Shown in pieces: positions 28,843 to 38,233 of a stretch of DNA of 64,000 nucleotides. Source of the DNA: Dehalobacter sp. DCM (lineage in GTDB: Bacteria > Bacillota > Desulfitobacteriia > Desulfitobacteriales > Syntrophobotulaceae); contig NZ_CP092282.1 of assembly GCF_024972775.1 (NCBI RefSeq), forward strand, positions 682,001 through 746,000, written 5' to 3'. Each line of letters starts with the position of its first letter. Positions within the stretch are counted from its first letter, which is position 1. The notes under the pieces were generated by a model. That model was not told where the DNA came from. It saw nothing but the letters and a program-made list of their open reading frames with translations, and ran no database searches. A program made the position numbers and the translations under genes.

Positions 28843-29406
28843 ATGGCGGAGTTTCATTTGGAAACAACAGTCAATGGCAAATCCATAGTTAAGAATATTG
28901 ACCCAAGTATGCGTTTGCTTGACTTTCTCCGTAATGTCCTGCATTTGACCGGTACAAAGGAAGGATGCGGGGAAGGGGAATGCGGCGCTTGTTCTGTCAT
29001 TCTGGATGGGGAACTGGTAGACTCCTGTTTAGTTATGGCACCTCAAGCTCATGGTAAAGAGGTTATTACGATTGAAGGACTTGCTGAAAGCGGCGAGATT
29101 GCTCCATATCAACAAGCGTTCATGGAAGTTGGGGCCGTGCAGTGCGGATACTGTACACCCGGAATGATTCTGGCGGCAAGGGTATTGCTGAACAATAATC
29201 CGAAACCGTCTAAAAAGGAAATAACCCGGGCCATATCCGGCAATATGTGCCGTTGTACAGGTTATACGAAGATCATTCAAGGGGTACAAACGGCAGCGTC
29301 ACTTAAAGAAGCCAAAGATCAACAAAACGTTGATATCGAATTCGAAAACCTTGCCGAAATGGATGCGTCCCGTCATGCTGCGAAAGAAGGTGTTACCCGT
29401 GAATGA
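28843..29406 (+). CDS. ndhS: Nicotinate dehydrogenase small Fe-S subunit
   Basis: 187 residues with two [2Fe-2S] domains: plant-type GCGEGECGACSVILDG...SC (about 44-66) and the helical domain QCGYCTPGM...NMCRCTGYTKI. This is the standard small subunit of Mo hydroxylases. A C-terminal extension of about 25 residues is poorly conserved in type. It starts at the ATG just after the ndhF stop and overlaps the ndhL start by 8 bp. Confidence 0.9.
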   Translation: MAEFHLETTVNGKSIVKNIDPSMRLLDFLRNVLHLTGTKEGCGEGECGACSVILDGELVDSCLVMAPQAHGKEVITIEGLAESGEIAPYQQAFMEVGAVQCGYCTPGMILAARVLLNNNPKPSKKEITRAISGNMCRCTGYTKIIQGVQTAASLKEAKDQQNVDIEFENLAEMDASRHAAKEGVTRE

Positions 29407-30673
29407 CTATACCACAGTGGGAAAGTCAGTTATGCGTATTGATGGACTGCAAAAAACGACGGGTGAAACAAAGTATGCCGGTGACATCGCTCTTCCGGGT
29501 GCGCTTTGTTTAAAAGTATTACGCAGCAAAATCGCTCACGGTCTGGTCAAAAATATTGAGATCTGTGAGGCTATGAAAGTCCCTGGCGTGGTGCAGATAT
29601 TCACGCATGCTGATGTACCTGGGATCAATGGTTATGGCATAATTGTCAAAGATCAGCCGATGCTTACAGATAAGGTACGTTTCAAAGGGGATGCGGTGGC
29701 ATTAATCGCTGCCGAGGATGAGGTCAGTGCTGAAAAAGCCATGGCGTTAATCAAGGTTACGTATGAAGAACTGCCCCCGCTCTACGATGTTCTGGATGCA
29801 ATGAAAGAAGATGCGCCGGCCATTCATGAGAAAGGGAATATCCTCGGGATTTATAAGATCAAAAAAGGCGACGCAGAGTCCGCACTGCAATGTGCGGATG
29901 TGGTGATTGCCAGAAAATATACAACCCAGCGGATTGAACATCTCTATATTGAAACCGAAGCAGGCGTCGCGTATATGGATAATGACATGCTTGTCATCAA
30001 GGCAGGTACGCAGAATCCGCATTACGATCGGCGTGACGTGGCCCGGGTCTTGGGTCTGCCATTGAATAAAGTCAGGATAATGCAGACGCCGACTGGCGGC
30101 GGTTTTGGCGGCAAACTGGATATTTCGGTGCAATGCTTCCTGGGATTGGCGGCTTTAAAGCTGGGTCGTCCGGTAAGAATGGTTTATGACCGCGAAACGT
30201 CCTTTATCGCTTCCGGTAAACGCCATCCTTTCTATATTGATTTTACGACAGCAGCAGATAAACAAGGTAAACTGGTTGCTGTTAAAGTAAGAATCATTGG
30301 CGATACAGGCGCATACGGCTCCTATGGACCGGCAACATTGAATCGCGGAGCAGTACATGCCACTGGACCGTACGAAGTTCCAAATGTCGATATCGAATCT
30401 TATTGTGTTTATACAAACAATCCATTCAGCGGAGCGATGCGAGGTTTTGGCACACCGCAGATGGCATTTGCCACGGAAAGCCAAATGGATCTGGTAGCAA
30501 ACGCCGTGGGAATCAGTCCGGTGGATATACGCCGCCGCAATATTCTTAAAGAAGGGTCGCTGACTGCAACTCAGCAGCAACTGAATTCCAGTATCGGCAT
30601 CGGTAAAACAATCGAGGCAGCCTGGGAAAAAGCACTTCAGGTCATGCCCGGTCTGGGGGATGAAAACAAATGA
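29399..30673 (+). CDS. ndhL: Nicotinate dehydrogenase large molybdopterin subunit
   Basis: 424 residues covering only the N-terminal two thirds of a xanthine dehydrogenase Mo subunit. GGGFGGKLD is the Mo-cofactor dioxo loop and MRGFGTPQ the second cofactor-contact loop. It stops where the C-terminal Mo domain would begin, and that part is the next gene. Such a two-subunit Mo protein is the distinguishing trait of E. barkeri nicotinate dehydrogenase. The GTG at 29399 is chosen for its AAAGAAGG site; the upstream extension lies within ndhS. Confidence 0.88.
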   Translation: MNDYTTVGKSVMRIDGLQKTTGETKYAGDIALPGALCLKVLRSKIAHGLVKNIEICEAMKVPGVVQIFTHADVPGINGYGIIVKDQPMLTDKVRFKGDAVALIAAEDEVSAEKAMALIKVTYEELPPLYDVLDAMKEDAPAIHEKGNILGIYKIKKGDAESALQCADVVIARKYTTQRIEHLYIETEAGVAYMDNDMLVIKAGTQNPHYDRRDVARVLGLPLNKVRIMQTPTGGGFGGKLDISVQCFLGLAALKLGRPVRMVYDRETSFIASGKRHPFYIDFTTAADKQGKLVAVKVRIIGDTGAYGSYGPATLNRGAVHATGPYEVPNVDIESYCVYTNNPFSGAMRGFGTPQMAFATESQMDLVANAVGISPVDIRRRNILKEGSLTATQQQLNSSIGIGKTIEAAWEKALQVMPGLGDENK

Positions 30674-31662
30674 AAAAACGTGGATATGGTATAGCAAATA
30701 TGTGGTATGGCATCGGCAATACAGCTGCTCCTAATCCATCCGGTGCATTTGTTGATTTTCTGGATGACGGGTCGGCGATTGTTATGACCGGCTGTGCGGA
30801 TATTGGGCAGGGTTCAACGACGATCCTTGGGCAAATTGCCGCAGAAACCTTAGGCATTGGTATAGACGAGGTTGTGGTAATTTCAGCGGATACGGAAGTA
30901 ACGCCAGACGCCGGGGCAACCTCGGCATCACGGCAAACGTATATTTCCGGGAACGCTGTTCGTTTGGCGGCTGAAAAGATCAGAGACCAGGTTATCCTCA
31001 AGGCTGCTGAAATATTGAAACGGGAGCCCGAAACAATCAGTCTCTCTAACGGTTCTGTCTTTGCCAATCATACGCCCAGTGGGTTAACCATCAAAGAAGT
31101 TATTGCCAAGTGCCGCAGCAATGGGATCTTAACCCTGGCCCATGGGTCCTATAATCCGTCCACCACATTGCTTGACCCGGAAACAGGCAAAGGTATCCCT
31201 TACGAAACCTATGCATTCGCGACACAGGTCGCTGAAGTAGAGGTTGATACGGAGACCGGTATCGTTGAAGTTCTAAAAATTGTCGCCGCGCACGATGTCG
31301 GTAAAGCTATAAATCCACAAAATGTCGAAGGACAAATCGAAGGCGGCTGTGCGATGGGTATTGGGTATGCTCTGATGGAGGAAGTCAACATGAAGGAGGG
31401 CGAAATCCAAAACCCGGCTATGTCCACCTATCTCATTCCAACGGCAATGGATGTACCAGAAGTGTATTCCATTATTATTGAAGAACCAGCTGACAAAGGC
31501 CCTTTTGGGGCCAAAGGAGTCGGTGAACCGGCCTTGGTTCCGACGGCAGCGGCTATCGCCAATGCAGTCGCCGATGCCATCGGTGTCAGGATCTATGATT
31601 TGCCGATGACCCCGGAGAGAATCGTGGCGGCGCTCCAGGCGGCCAAGGAAAAAGTAGAGTAA
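30670..31662 (+). CDS. ndhM: Nicotinate dehydrogenase medium molybdopterin subunit
   Basis: 330 residues equal to the C-terminal Mo-cofactor domain. DIGQGSTTILGQIAAE is the Q-loop, PDAGATSASRQTY a cofactor-contact segment, and KGPFGAKGVGEPAL carries the catalytic Glu near residue 292. It overlaps ndhL by 4 bp (ATGA). In E. barkeri the enzyme holds a labile, non-selenocysteine selenium on Mo; maturation genes for that occur at 46-48 kb here. Confidence 0.9.
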   Translation: MKKRGYGIANMWYGIGNTAAPNPSGAFVDFLDDGSAIVMTGCADIGQGSTTILGQIAAETLGIGIDEVVVISADTEVTPDAGATSASRQTYISGNAVRLAAEKIRDQVILKAAEILKREPETISLSNGSVFANHTPSGLTIKEVIAKCRSNGILTLAHGSYNPSTTLLDPETGKGIPYETYAFATQVAEVEVDTETGIVEVLKIVAAHDVGKAINPQNVEGQIEGGCAMGIGYALMEEVNMKEGEIQNPAMSTYLIPTAMDVPEVYSIIIEEPADKGPFGAKGVGEPALVPTAAAIANAVADAIGVRIYDLPMTPERIVAALQAAKEKVE

Positions 31663-31716
31663 GAGAACGCGTTAAGTGAGAAACACGATATATCATGTTT
31701 TGGGAGGTATTATCAT

Positions 31717-32877
31717 ATGGCAACAATCGCTTTCATAAACATCGGAACGATCCTGACGGGGGATATGGATGAACCAATAAGCCAAGCAAATACCATCGTC
31801 GTTCAGGACGGAAAAATAGCGCGAGTCGGCAACGCGGATATCCTCGAAGGATTTAAGCTCGATAAGACCATTGATGTTTCCGGAATGACGGTCGCTCCAG
31901 GGTTGATAGACTCCCACGTTCATCCGGTAATTGGCGACTACACCCCGCGTCAGAAAACACAGGACTATCTTGACAGTGCCATCCATGGCGGCGTAACCAC
32001 CTTTATCTCGGCAGGTGAACCGCATGTCCCCGGCCGACCCAAAGATCCGGCCGGAACGAAAGCACTGGCCATCCTGGCTCATAAATCCTTTAATAACCTG
32101 CGTTCATCGGGTCTCAAAGTTCACGGCGGCGCAGTCATACTAGAAAAAGGGCTGGTTGAGGCTGATTTTGCCGAGATGGCCAAGGAAGGTGTCTGGCTGG
32201 TAGGGGAAGTCGGACTTGGCAGCGTCAAAAAGCCTGAAGACGCGGTACCTATGGTCAATTGGGCGAAGAAATACGGCATGAAAGTAGCGATGCATACCGG
32301 CGGAACCTCCATTCCAGGAAGTTCTGTGGTGGGGGCGGACGATATCATTGCCGTCCAGCCAACCGTATCTTCTCATATCAACGGCGGACCTACCGCGATT
32401 TCTCCGCAGGAAGTCGACAGGCTGATCAATGAAACAACTATGGCTCTGGAAATCGTCCAATGCGGCAATCCGAAAATTGCAGATTATACCGTTCGCCAAT
32501 TGGCAGCAAAAGATGACTTGGGTCGGGTTATTTTAGGAAATGATTCCCCATCCGGTTCTGGTATTATCCCTCTCGGGATCCTGAGGACCATTTGCCTCAT
32601 TGCTTCCATGTCGGATATCCCAGCGGAAAAAGTTGTTGCTATGGCTACCGGAAATACGGCACGTGTCTTTGGTTTGGATACTGGTTTAATCAAAGAAGGC
32701 AAAGAAGCTGATTTGATTGTCATAGATACGCCGATCGGCTCTATAGGCAGCAATGCGTTGGAAGCAATAGCAGCCGGTGATATCCCGGCAGTCGCTCTCG
32801 TGATGATCGATGGGATTATTAAAGCGAACAAAAGCCGTAATACACCGCCCTCGGCACGAGACTGTATAGTTGGTTAA
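31717..32877 (+). CDS. ena: Enamidase (1,4,5,6-tetrahydro-6-oxonicotinate hydrolase)
   Basis: 386 residues, close to the E. barkeri enzyme. It opens the ring of 1,4,5,6-tetrahydro-6-oxonicotinate, giving ammonia and 2-formylglutarate. It is a metal-dependent amidohydrolase: GLIDSHVHP supplies two metal His ligands (H67, H69), with later HTGG and HING histidines and LGNDSPSGSG the Asp. GGGAGGT lies upstream. Step 3 of the nicotinate route, placed before the gene for step 2. Confidence 0.88.
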   Translation: MATIAFINIGTILTGDMDEPISQANTIVVQDGKIARVGNADILEGFKLDKTIDVSGMTVAPGLIDSHVHPVIGDYTPRQKTQDYLDSAIHGGVTTFISAGEPHVPGRPKDPAGTKALAILAHKSFNNLRSSGLKVHGGAVILEKGLVEADFAEMAKEGVWLVGEVGLGSVKKPEDAVPMVNWAKKYGMKVAMHTGGTSIPGSSVVGADDIIAVQPTVSSHINGGPTAISPQEVDRLINETTMALEIVQCGNPKIADYTVRQLAAKDDLGRVILGNDSPSGSGIIPLGILRTICLIASMSDIPAEKVVAMATGNTARVFGLDTGLIKEGKEADLIVIDTPIGSIGSNALEAIAAGDIPAVALVMIDGIIKANKSRNTPPSARDCIVG

Positions 32878-32916
32878 GTAATTATTTATCCATGAGGATA
32901 ACGGGGAGATGATAAG

Positions 32917-34395
32917 ATGGCGGTAATTATTGATAAGGCACTCTGCACGGGCTGCGCCTTGTGTGCCAGAGAATGCCCGAATCAAGCGATAATGATGAAA
33001 GATAAAAAGGCAGTCATTTTGGAGAACTGCTCCAGCTGCGGGATCTGCACCCGCGTGTGTTCAAAAGGGGCAGCGATGAAAATGGCAGATATTAATGAAG
33101 GTGCAGTGAAATGCACGTCATGCCCGGTACAGTGTGAAGTACCGGCTGGGTTTGTCGGTGCTTGCCAACGTTACCGCAATGAGGGCGGACAGCTTATCCG
33201 AAATCGGCAATTAGTTACGGATACCGCTCCGGGAGGCCCGCTCATAACCGCAGTCGGAGCCGGAACGAACTATCCGTGCTGCAAGCCGGCACCGTATATT
33301 GTTCAGGACACCGTCGACGGAGTTGAGATGGTTACGGTTGTTACGGAAGCACCCTTAAGCTACAGCGGCGTAAAAGTAAAAATTGATACCAATTTGCATA
33401 TCGGTGAAGAGGGAGCTAAGGTCAAACGCAACGGCAAAGTTGTGGGTATGGTTGATATGGAAGAGTATGGCTCCAAAATGCTGACCATTGGCGGTGCCAA
33501 CCTGCTTACCGGTAAAGATGGATTTATCGTCGCCCGAACCGTTGTGGAAATTGCCAATAGTGAACGCGTCACGTTGAAAGTGGACGATAACGTCCTGGAA
33601 CTTCAAGTCGGATTCCCCCCGATCATTAATGGGGTCGAAGATCGCAAGATGCGTGTCGGCTGCGGAAGTGCTACCATTGGAATGTTTGCCGCCCGCTTAA
33701 AAGAAGCGGCGGATGAAGTTATCATCTTAGATTATCACATTGTCGGATTACTTTCGGAGCATATGGCAGGGGAAGCGGTTGGTTTGAATTGGAGCGGGGT
33801 CACTCCCAATGCCAGAAGAAGCACCCGCGGGCGCTACTTCGGAGAACATGGCCATGGTTGGGGCGGAACGGATATTGAAGATCCGAAGGATGCCATTAAA
33901 TCCATTGACATGTCCTTAGCCAAGGCAGGAATGACTATCCTTGTAACGGAGACCACGGGAAGAATGGCAGCCCTGTTTGAAATACAAAACGACGGTTCCG
34001 TAAAAGAGATACCGATGACGACGGAAGCACAGGATGCGGTGGATACGATCCGTGACACCAGTGAAAATGCACGCGTATCCGCGCTGTATGTCGGAGGCAC
34101 AGGCGGAAGTGCGCGCGCCGGTGTTGCGGTAAATCCTGCCCGTGTAACCCAAGCGGTTCATGACGGTGATGCGGTATTAACCATCGGCGGCGCAAAAACC
34201 TTTGTACTGCCCGGCGGGGGTATCAACTTCATGGTCGATGTGGAGAAAGTGGTGCCTAAGGCCTTTACCTGGGTTCCGACGCCGGCAACCGTCGCTCCGG
34301 TCGAGTATACCATGCCATTGGATAAGTACCAGAAAATCGGCGGACACATCGATGCTATTAAAAAACGAAGTGAGATCATCAACCAGCCGGAATAA
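32917..34395 (+). CDS. hnr: 6-Hydroxynicotinate reductase
   Basis: 492 residues, about 53 kDa, as in E. barkeri. It reduces 6-hydroxynicotinate with ferredoxin. N-terminal two-cluster ferredoxin domain: CTGCALCARECP (10-21) and CSSCGICTRVCS. A Cys-rich stretch CTSCPVQCEV...C follows (about 68-87) and could hold the additional [2Fe-2S] cluster. The E. barkeri enzyme contains covalently bound flavin; CGSATIG with Thr253 here resembles ApbE-type flavinylation sites. An ApbE-like gene follows at once. Confidence 0.85.
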   Translation: MAVIIDKALCTGCALCARECPNQAIMMKDKKAVILENCSSCGICTRVCSKGAAMKMADINEGAVKCTSCPVQCEVPAGFVGACQRYRNEGGQLIRNRQLVTDTAPGGPLITAVGAGTNYPCCKPAPYIVQDTVDGVEMVTVVTEAPLSYSGVKVKIDTNLHIGEEGAKVKRNGKVVGMVDMEEYGSKMLTIGGANLLTGKDGFIVARTVVEIANSERVTLKVDDNVLELQVGFPPIINGVEDRKMRVGCGSATIGMFAARLKEAADEVIILDYHIVGLLSEHMAGEAVGLNWSGVTPNARRSTRGRYFGEHGHGWGGTDIEDPKDAIKSIDMSLAKAGMTILVTETTGRMAALFEIQNDGSVKEIPMTTEAQDAVDTIRDTSENARVSALYVGGTGGSARAGVAVNPARVTQAVHDGDAVLTIGGAKTFVLPGGGINFMVDVEKVVPKAFTWVPTPATVAPVEYTMPLDKYQKIGGHIDAIKKRSEIINQPE

Positions 34396-34413
34396 TCGGA
34401 AGAGGGTAAGAAA

Positions 34414-35283
34414 ATGATCACTGTTCTAGCAGAAGATCGGGTGTTTTTGGATTATGGACCGGTACAAATGACACTCACGGCCAGATCAGAGGGCCGTGCC
34501 ATGACGGAAGAACTACAGGATGCGGCTAAATATGTGGTTCGCCTATTGTCCGATTTAGCTGCGGTTCAAAAGCAGGCAAAGGATATTCTCACTTTGGACG
34601 CACCGGATTTAAGGGTTTATCCATTGCCGCTCCAGCTGATGGTGCAAGCTGTTCTTGATGCAGGGGGCCGGACGTTAACGCCGATGGCTGCCGTAGCAGG
34701 AACATTCGCTGACTTGGCCGGGGACTGGCTGATAGAAAAAGGTGCCACCAAAGTACTGGTGAATAATGGCGGGGATATCGCGATCCGCTTGCTGGGAGAA
34801 GAAAAAACAAAGCTGGGCTTGATGCCGAGCATAGAATCTTGCGAGTATAGTCATGTCATTGACCTTAACTCGGGAAACAATATCGGAGGGGTGGCGACGA
34901 GCGGGCGGGGAGGACGCAGTTTTACCAAAGGTATTGCCAGTGCAGTCACCATCATGGCCAGGAACGCCCGCACCGCAGATGCTTGTGCCACGCTGGTAGC
35001 TAATCACTGTGATATCGCCGATCCAGCTATCATCCGTCTCCCGGCGGAACAACTGGATCCGAATACAGATATAAAAGGGCACTTGGTCACCGTCAACGTT
35101 GGGTTTTTAAAACCCGAAACAAAGGTTAAGGCTTTGGAAAGCGGCGTGCGCAAAGCCTTGGAATTAAAGAATGAAGGCATTATTTGCGGCGCAGTACTTT
35201 TTCTTGATGACTATATGGCGATGATACCGGAAAACGTCTGTCAACCTGTAATAATTGAGGGAGGGCTAAATAATGGAAATTAG
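34414..35283 (+). CDS. UPF0280/ApbE-like protein, candidate flavin transferase
   Basis: 289 residues of the UPF0280 group, distantly related to ApbE FMN transferases. Visible motifs are TPMAAVAGTFAD, VNNGGDIAI (the GGD of ApbE) and GVATSGRGGRSF, resembling the ApbE TSG segment. ApbE proteins attach flavin to Thr in a (S/G)xAT context. Since the neighbouring 6-hydroxynicotinate reductase has covalent flavin in E. barkeri, I infer this protein may attach it. Its role in the family is not established. It overlaps the next gene by 11 bp. Confidence 0.75.
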   Translation: MITVLAEDRVFLDYGPVQMTLTARSEGRAMTEELQDAAKYVVRLLSDLAAVQKQAKDILTLDAPDLRVYPLPLQLMVQAVLDAGGRTLTPMAAVAGTFADLAGDWLIEKGATKVLVNNGGDIAIRLLGEEKTKLGLMPSIESCEYSHVIDLNSGNNIGGVATSGRGGRSFTKGIASAVTIMARNARTADACATLVANHCDIADPAIIRLPAEQLDPNTDIKGHLVTVNVGFLKPETKVKALESGVRKALELKNEGIICGAVLFLDDYMAMIPENVCQPVIIEGGLNNGN

Positions 35284-35851
35284 AAAAATCATTACCATTG
35301 TGGAAGAAACGCATAAAGACGGTGAGAAATGTGTCGCCGTTCCAACACGCAAGGCGGCGGCAGTTGCTGTCATTAAGAATCCATTCGCCGGACAGTATGC
35401 AGAAGATCTAACGGAACTGATGGAAGTCGGTGAACAATTAGGCTCCCTGCTTGCGGAAAAAGCAGTGAAGGCGCTGGGAATTCCCAAAGAGCACGTGGAG
35501 AGCTATGGTAAGGGCGCCATTATCGGGGAGAAAGGCGAGCTCGAGCACGCCGCAGCTATCCTACATCCCCGTCTTGGAAAACCGTTCAGAGATGAGGTAG
35601 GCGGCGGCAATGCGATTATTCCCTCAGCTAAAAAGCTTGGCGGCGTAGGAACGGGTTTAGATGTCCCCGTACATTATAAAGATGCCGCATTTGTTCGGAC
35701 ACACTATGATGCCATGGAAGTGAGAATTGCCGATGCGCCAAGGGCTGATGAACTTGTTGTCGCACTGGTTGTGACTGACGCCGGACGTCCGCACCCACGG
35801 ATTGGCGGTCTGCAAAAAGACGAAATAAAGGGTGAAGACGGTCTTCGTTAA
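35273..35851 (+). CDS. DUF1185 'amino acid synthesis' family protein
   Basis: 192 residues matching the DUF1185/AA_synth family by the strings YGKGAIIGEKGELEHAAAILHP and PSAKKLGGVGTGLDVPVHYKDA (given in parts). The biochemical role is unknown; homologues often lie in catabolic clusters for cyclic amides and N-heterocycles. It is translationally tied to UPF0280 by overlap. Its place between reductase and formylglutarate reduction suggests a role with the ring-opening intermediates, but no reaction of the known pathway is left unassigned. Confidence 0.75.
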   Translation: MEIRKIITIVEETHKDGEKCVAVPTRKAAAVAVIKNPFAGQYAEDLTELMEVGEQLGSLLAEKAVKALGIPKEHVESYGKGAIIGEKGELEHAAAILHPRLGKPFRDEVGGGNAIIPSAKKLGGVGTGLDVPVHYKDAAFVRTHYDAMEVRIADAPRADELVVALVVTDAGRPHPRIGGLQKDEIKGEDGLR

Positions 35852-35880
35852 GAACGGTACAGATTAAGGAGGTGTTTCCA

Positions 35881-36768
35881 TTGAAAGTCGGGTTTATAGG
35901 CATAGGCGCCATGGGAAAACCGATGGCCAAGAATATAATGAGCGCCGGATATCCGTTGGTTGTAAACGACGTCAATGACGCTGTTGTTCAAGAACTGGTT
36001 GCTGATGGCGCAATACGGGCTGAAAGCCCGCGTGAACTGGCTCAAGAGGTCGATGTCGTTATTCTGATGCTGCCCAACGGGGCTATTGTGGAATCGGTCC
36101 TATTTGGGGAACAAGGAATAATTGCGGGTGCAAAGCCTGGATTTGCCATTATTGATATGTCCAGCGTGTCTCCCACATTTACCGAAAAAGTGGCTAACGC
36201 AGCAGCGGCGTATCAGGTTGACTATATTGATGCACCGGTCAGCGGCGGCGTAAAGGGAGCAACGAACGGAACGTTAACGATTATGGTCGGTGGGGAAGCA
36301 GACGTAGTGAAGCACTATCAACCGCTGTTGGAAGTAATGGGTAATAAAATCTACCATGTCGGAAAAGTCGGCGCGGGTGATGCTGTAAAAATTATCAATA
36401 ATTTGCTGTTGGGCGTGAATATGGCTGCTGTTGCCGAGGCGTTTGCTTTAGGGACTAAGTTAGGACTGGATCCCCAGGTTCTCCTGGAGATTATTAATGT
36501 CAGTTCCGGCAGCAGTTATGCCCTCGCAGCGAAAATGCCCAACTTCGTTTTTAAAGGTCAGTTTGAACAGGGATTTGCGATTGATTTGCAATACAAAGAT
36601 TTAGAACTGGCAATTCAGACAGCAAAAGAGGCCAAAGTACCGATGATATTAACGAACCTCGCCCAACAGGTCTATGAGCAGGCCCGTGCTGCCGGATTGG
36701 GAAGAGAAGACATTTCAGCTGTCATCAAACCGCTTGAAGAGCTTTTAAAGATCCAAGTCAGAGTGTAA
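35881..36768 (+). CDS. hgd: 2-(Hydroxymethyl)glutarate dehydrogenase
   Basis: 295 residues, 3-hydroxyisobutyrate dehydrogenase-like. It reduces 2-formylglutarate with NADH. N-terminal Rossmann motif GFIGIGAMGKPMAKN, substrate segment DAPVSGGVKGA, and the catalytic Lys in GAGDAVKIINN. The start is TTG 35881, placed 9 bp after AAGGAGG; an in-frame GTG at 35872 touches that site. Step 4 of the pathway. Confidence 0.9.
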   Translation: MKVGFIGIGAMGKPMAKNIMSAGYPLVVNDVNDAVVQELVADGAIRAESPRELAQEVDVVILMLPNGAIVESVLFGEQGIIAGAKPGFAIIDMSSVSPTFTEKVANAAAAYQVDYIDAPVSGGVKGATNGTLTIMVGGEADVVKHYQPLLEVMGNKIYHVGKVGAGDAVKIINNLLLGVNMAAVAEAFALGTKLGLDPQVLLEIINVSSGSSYALAAKMPNFVFKGQFEQGFAIDLQYKDLELAIQTAKEAKVPMILTNLAQQVYEQARAAGLGREDISAVIKPLEELLKIQVRV

Positions 36769-36790
36769 TACTAATTTGGAGATGATTGCC

Positions 36791-38212
36791 GTGGAAAAGA
36801 TTATTGCATTAATTCAACAAAAGGGATATGAAATCGGCCAATTAACCATCGGCGAAATTGTAGAAGTAGCGGATGATTTAGGTGTCCGTGCCAGTGAAGT
36901 CATCATCGCTGAGGGAATGGCGCAGAATACAATGACCCGGGAAGAGGTTATCGATGCGATGATCAATGCTTTTGCGCATAACCTGTATGCTTCGGAAGTG
37001 GGGCTTACATCCGGTTCCAGTATGCTTCTTGGCACGGTGCCCCAAGAACTTGTCTATAATAATTTCTCACATTCGCTATTCAAAGATGAAATTATTAACA
37101 AGATCTTGGTGTATACACTGGCCGCTCAAGTCGGTAATCATTCTTGCGGGTTGCAGCCCTGTGCCGGGACAGGCGATTCTTGCGTCTATACCGGGATATT
37201 CAGAGCGCTCAAGGAGATCATTACAGATAAAGAAGAACTTGGCCGGGTTCTTGCTGTGATGTTAAAAGTCGGGACTATTTTCCGGGCGGGAAAAACCACG
37301 ACGGGCTGTAATATGGAAGGCTTTGGTGCCAGCGCGGCGGCCATGGCGGCCTGCATGGTCGAATTTCGCAATGGGCGACCCAAAGCAATAGCGAAAGCAA
37401 TCGTTCTGGCGTTATCGCCAACCATTGCCGTTCCCTGCACGCCCAGGGTCATGGTATCCGGATTGTGCGCAACCCATATCGGCGGCGGTGTGGTTATTGG
37501 GAATTTAGCAGCTAACCTGGCACTGAATACCAATATACCGTTGGATGTTCCGGTGGATGTCATGATCGCTATGGCGGCGGCAGTACACCCGGTTTCAGCA
37601 AAGTATGTTGTTCCTGTTGTTAATGAGTATATGCAGCCGTTCTTTAAAACGAATACCCATGTGGAATCCTTTGTTGATGATTCCGTCAAGGATGCTGAGC
37701 AGAAAAATATTAAGGGTACGATGGAAAAAGCCTTAGGCGAAGCGCGTACACTCGCTAAAAAGGCGAATTCGATCGTGAAGCCTTTTGGGGAAGCCGTCGT
37801 GGGAGGGAGCAGCCAGGCCGTAGGGTCACCGACCAATGCGGGACGTATAGCCTATGCTTTAGCCAAAGGAGAGATTACCGGGGTCAAAATAGAGTTATAT
37901 CCGGAACTGTTTGCCCGGCGCGGTATTAATGTACCCGGGATTTTAATGGCGGCAGTTTTGGGTGCCAGTACAGATAACGGTCAAACCTACCGCGATATTA
38001 TGCAAATCGTGAAAAATAAAAAGATAAAGGTAGAGATAAAGCAAGTCGATGAGCCGCAAATGCAGCGAATCACCATCTACGCCACGGAGCAGGGCTCAAT
38101 GGTTGAAACCTTAAATCGAGGCGGCGCACGTCTGGTACTGAAAGATGCCAGGCCCTCGCTGGATCAAGCAATTATTGCCGCTCAAAGGTTGGGGATTGTA
38201 CTTGTGGATTAA
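36791..38212 (+). CDS. hmd: 2-(Hydroxymethyl)glutarate dehydratase, serine-dehydratase-like
   Basis: 473 residues joining the alpha- and beta-type parts of [4Fe-4S] L-serine dehydratases, with the order catalytic domain then a regulatory-like C-terminal part. Cys-rich signatures SCGLQPCAGTGDSC and TGCNMEGFGASAAAMAAC probably ligate the cluster. In E. barkeri a protein of this type is predicted to dehydrate 2-(hydroxymethyl)glutarate to 2-methyleneglutarate. I select GTG 36791, with GGAG 9 bp before it. True substrate assignment relies on context. Confidence 0.85.
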   Translation: MEKIIALIQQKGYEIGQLTIGEIVEVADDLGVRASEVIIAEGMAQNTMTREEVIDAMINAFAHNLYASEVGLTSGSSMLLGTVPQELVYNNFSHSLFKDEIINKILVYTLAAQVGNHSCGLQPCAGTGDSCVYTGIFRALKEIITDKEELGRVLAVMLKVGTIFRAGKTTTGCNMEGFGASAAAMAACMVEFRNGRPKAIAKAIVLALSPTIAVPCTPRVMVSGLCATHIGGGVVIGNLAANLALNTNIPLDVPVDVMIAMAAAVHPVSAKYVVPVVNEYMQPFFKTNTHVESFVDDSVKDAEQKNIKGTMEKALGEARTLAKKANSIVKPFGEAVVGGSSQAVGSPTNAGRIAYALAKGEITGVKIELYPELFARRGINVPGILMAAVLGASTDNGQTYRDIMQIVKNKKIKVEIKQVDEPQMQRITIYATEQGSMVETLNRGGARLVLKDARPSLDQAIIAAQRLGIVLVD

Positions 38213-38233
38213 GCGAAGCGGAGGGGAAGCAGA

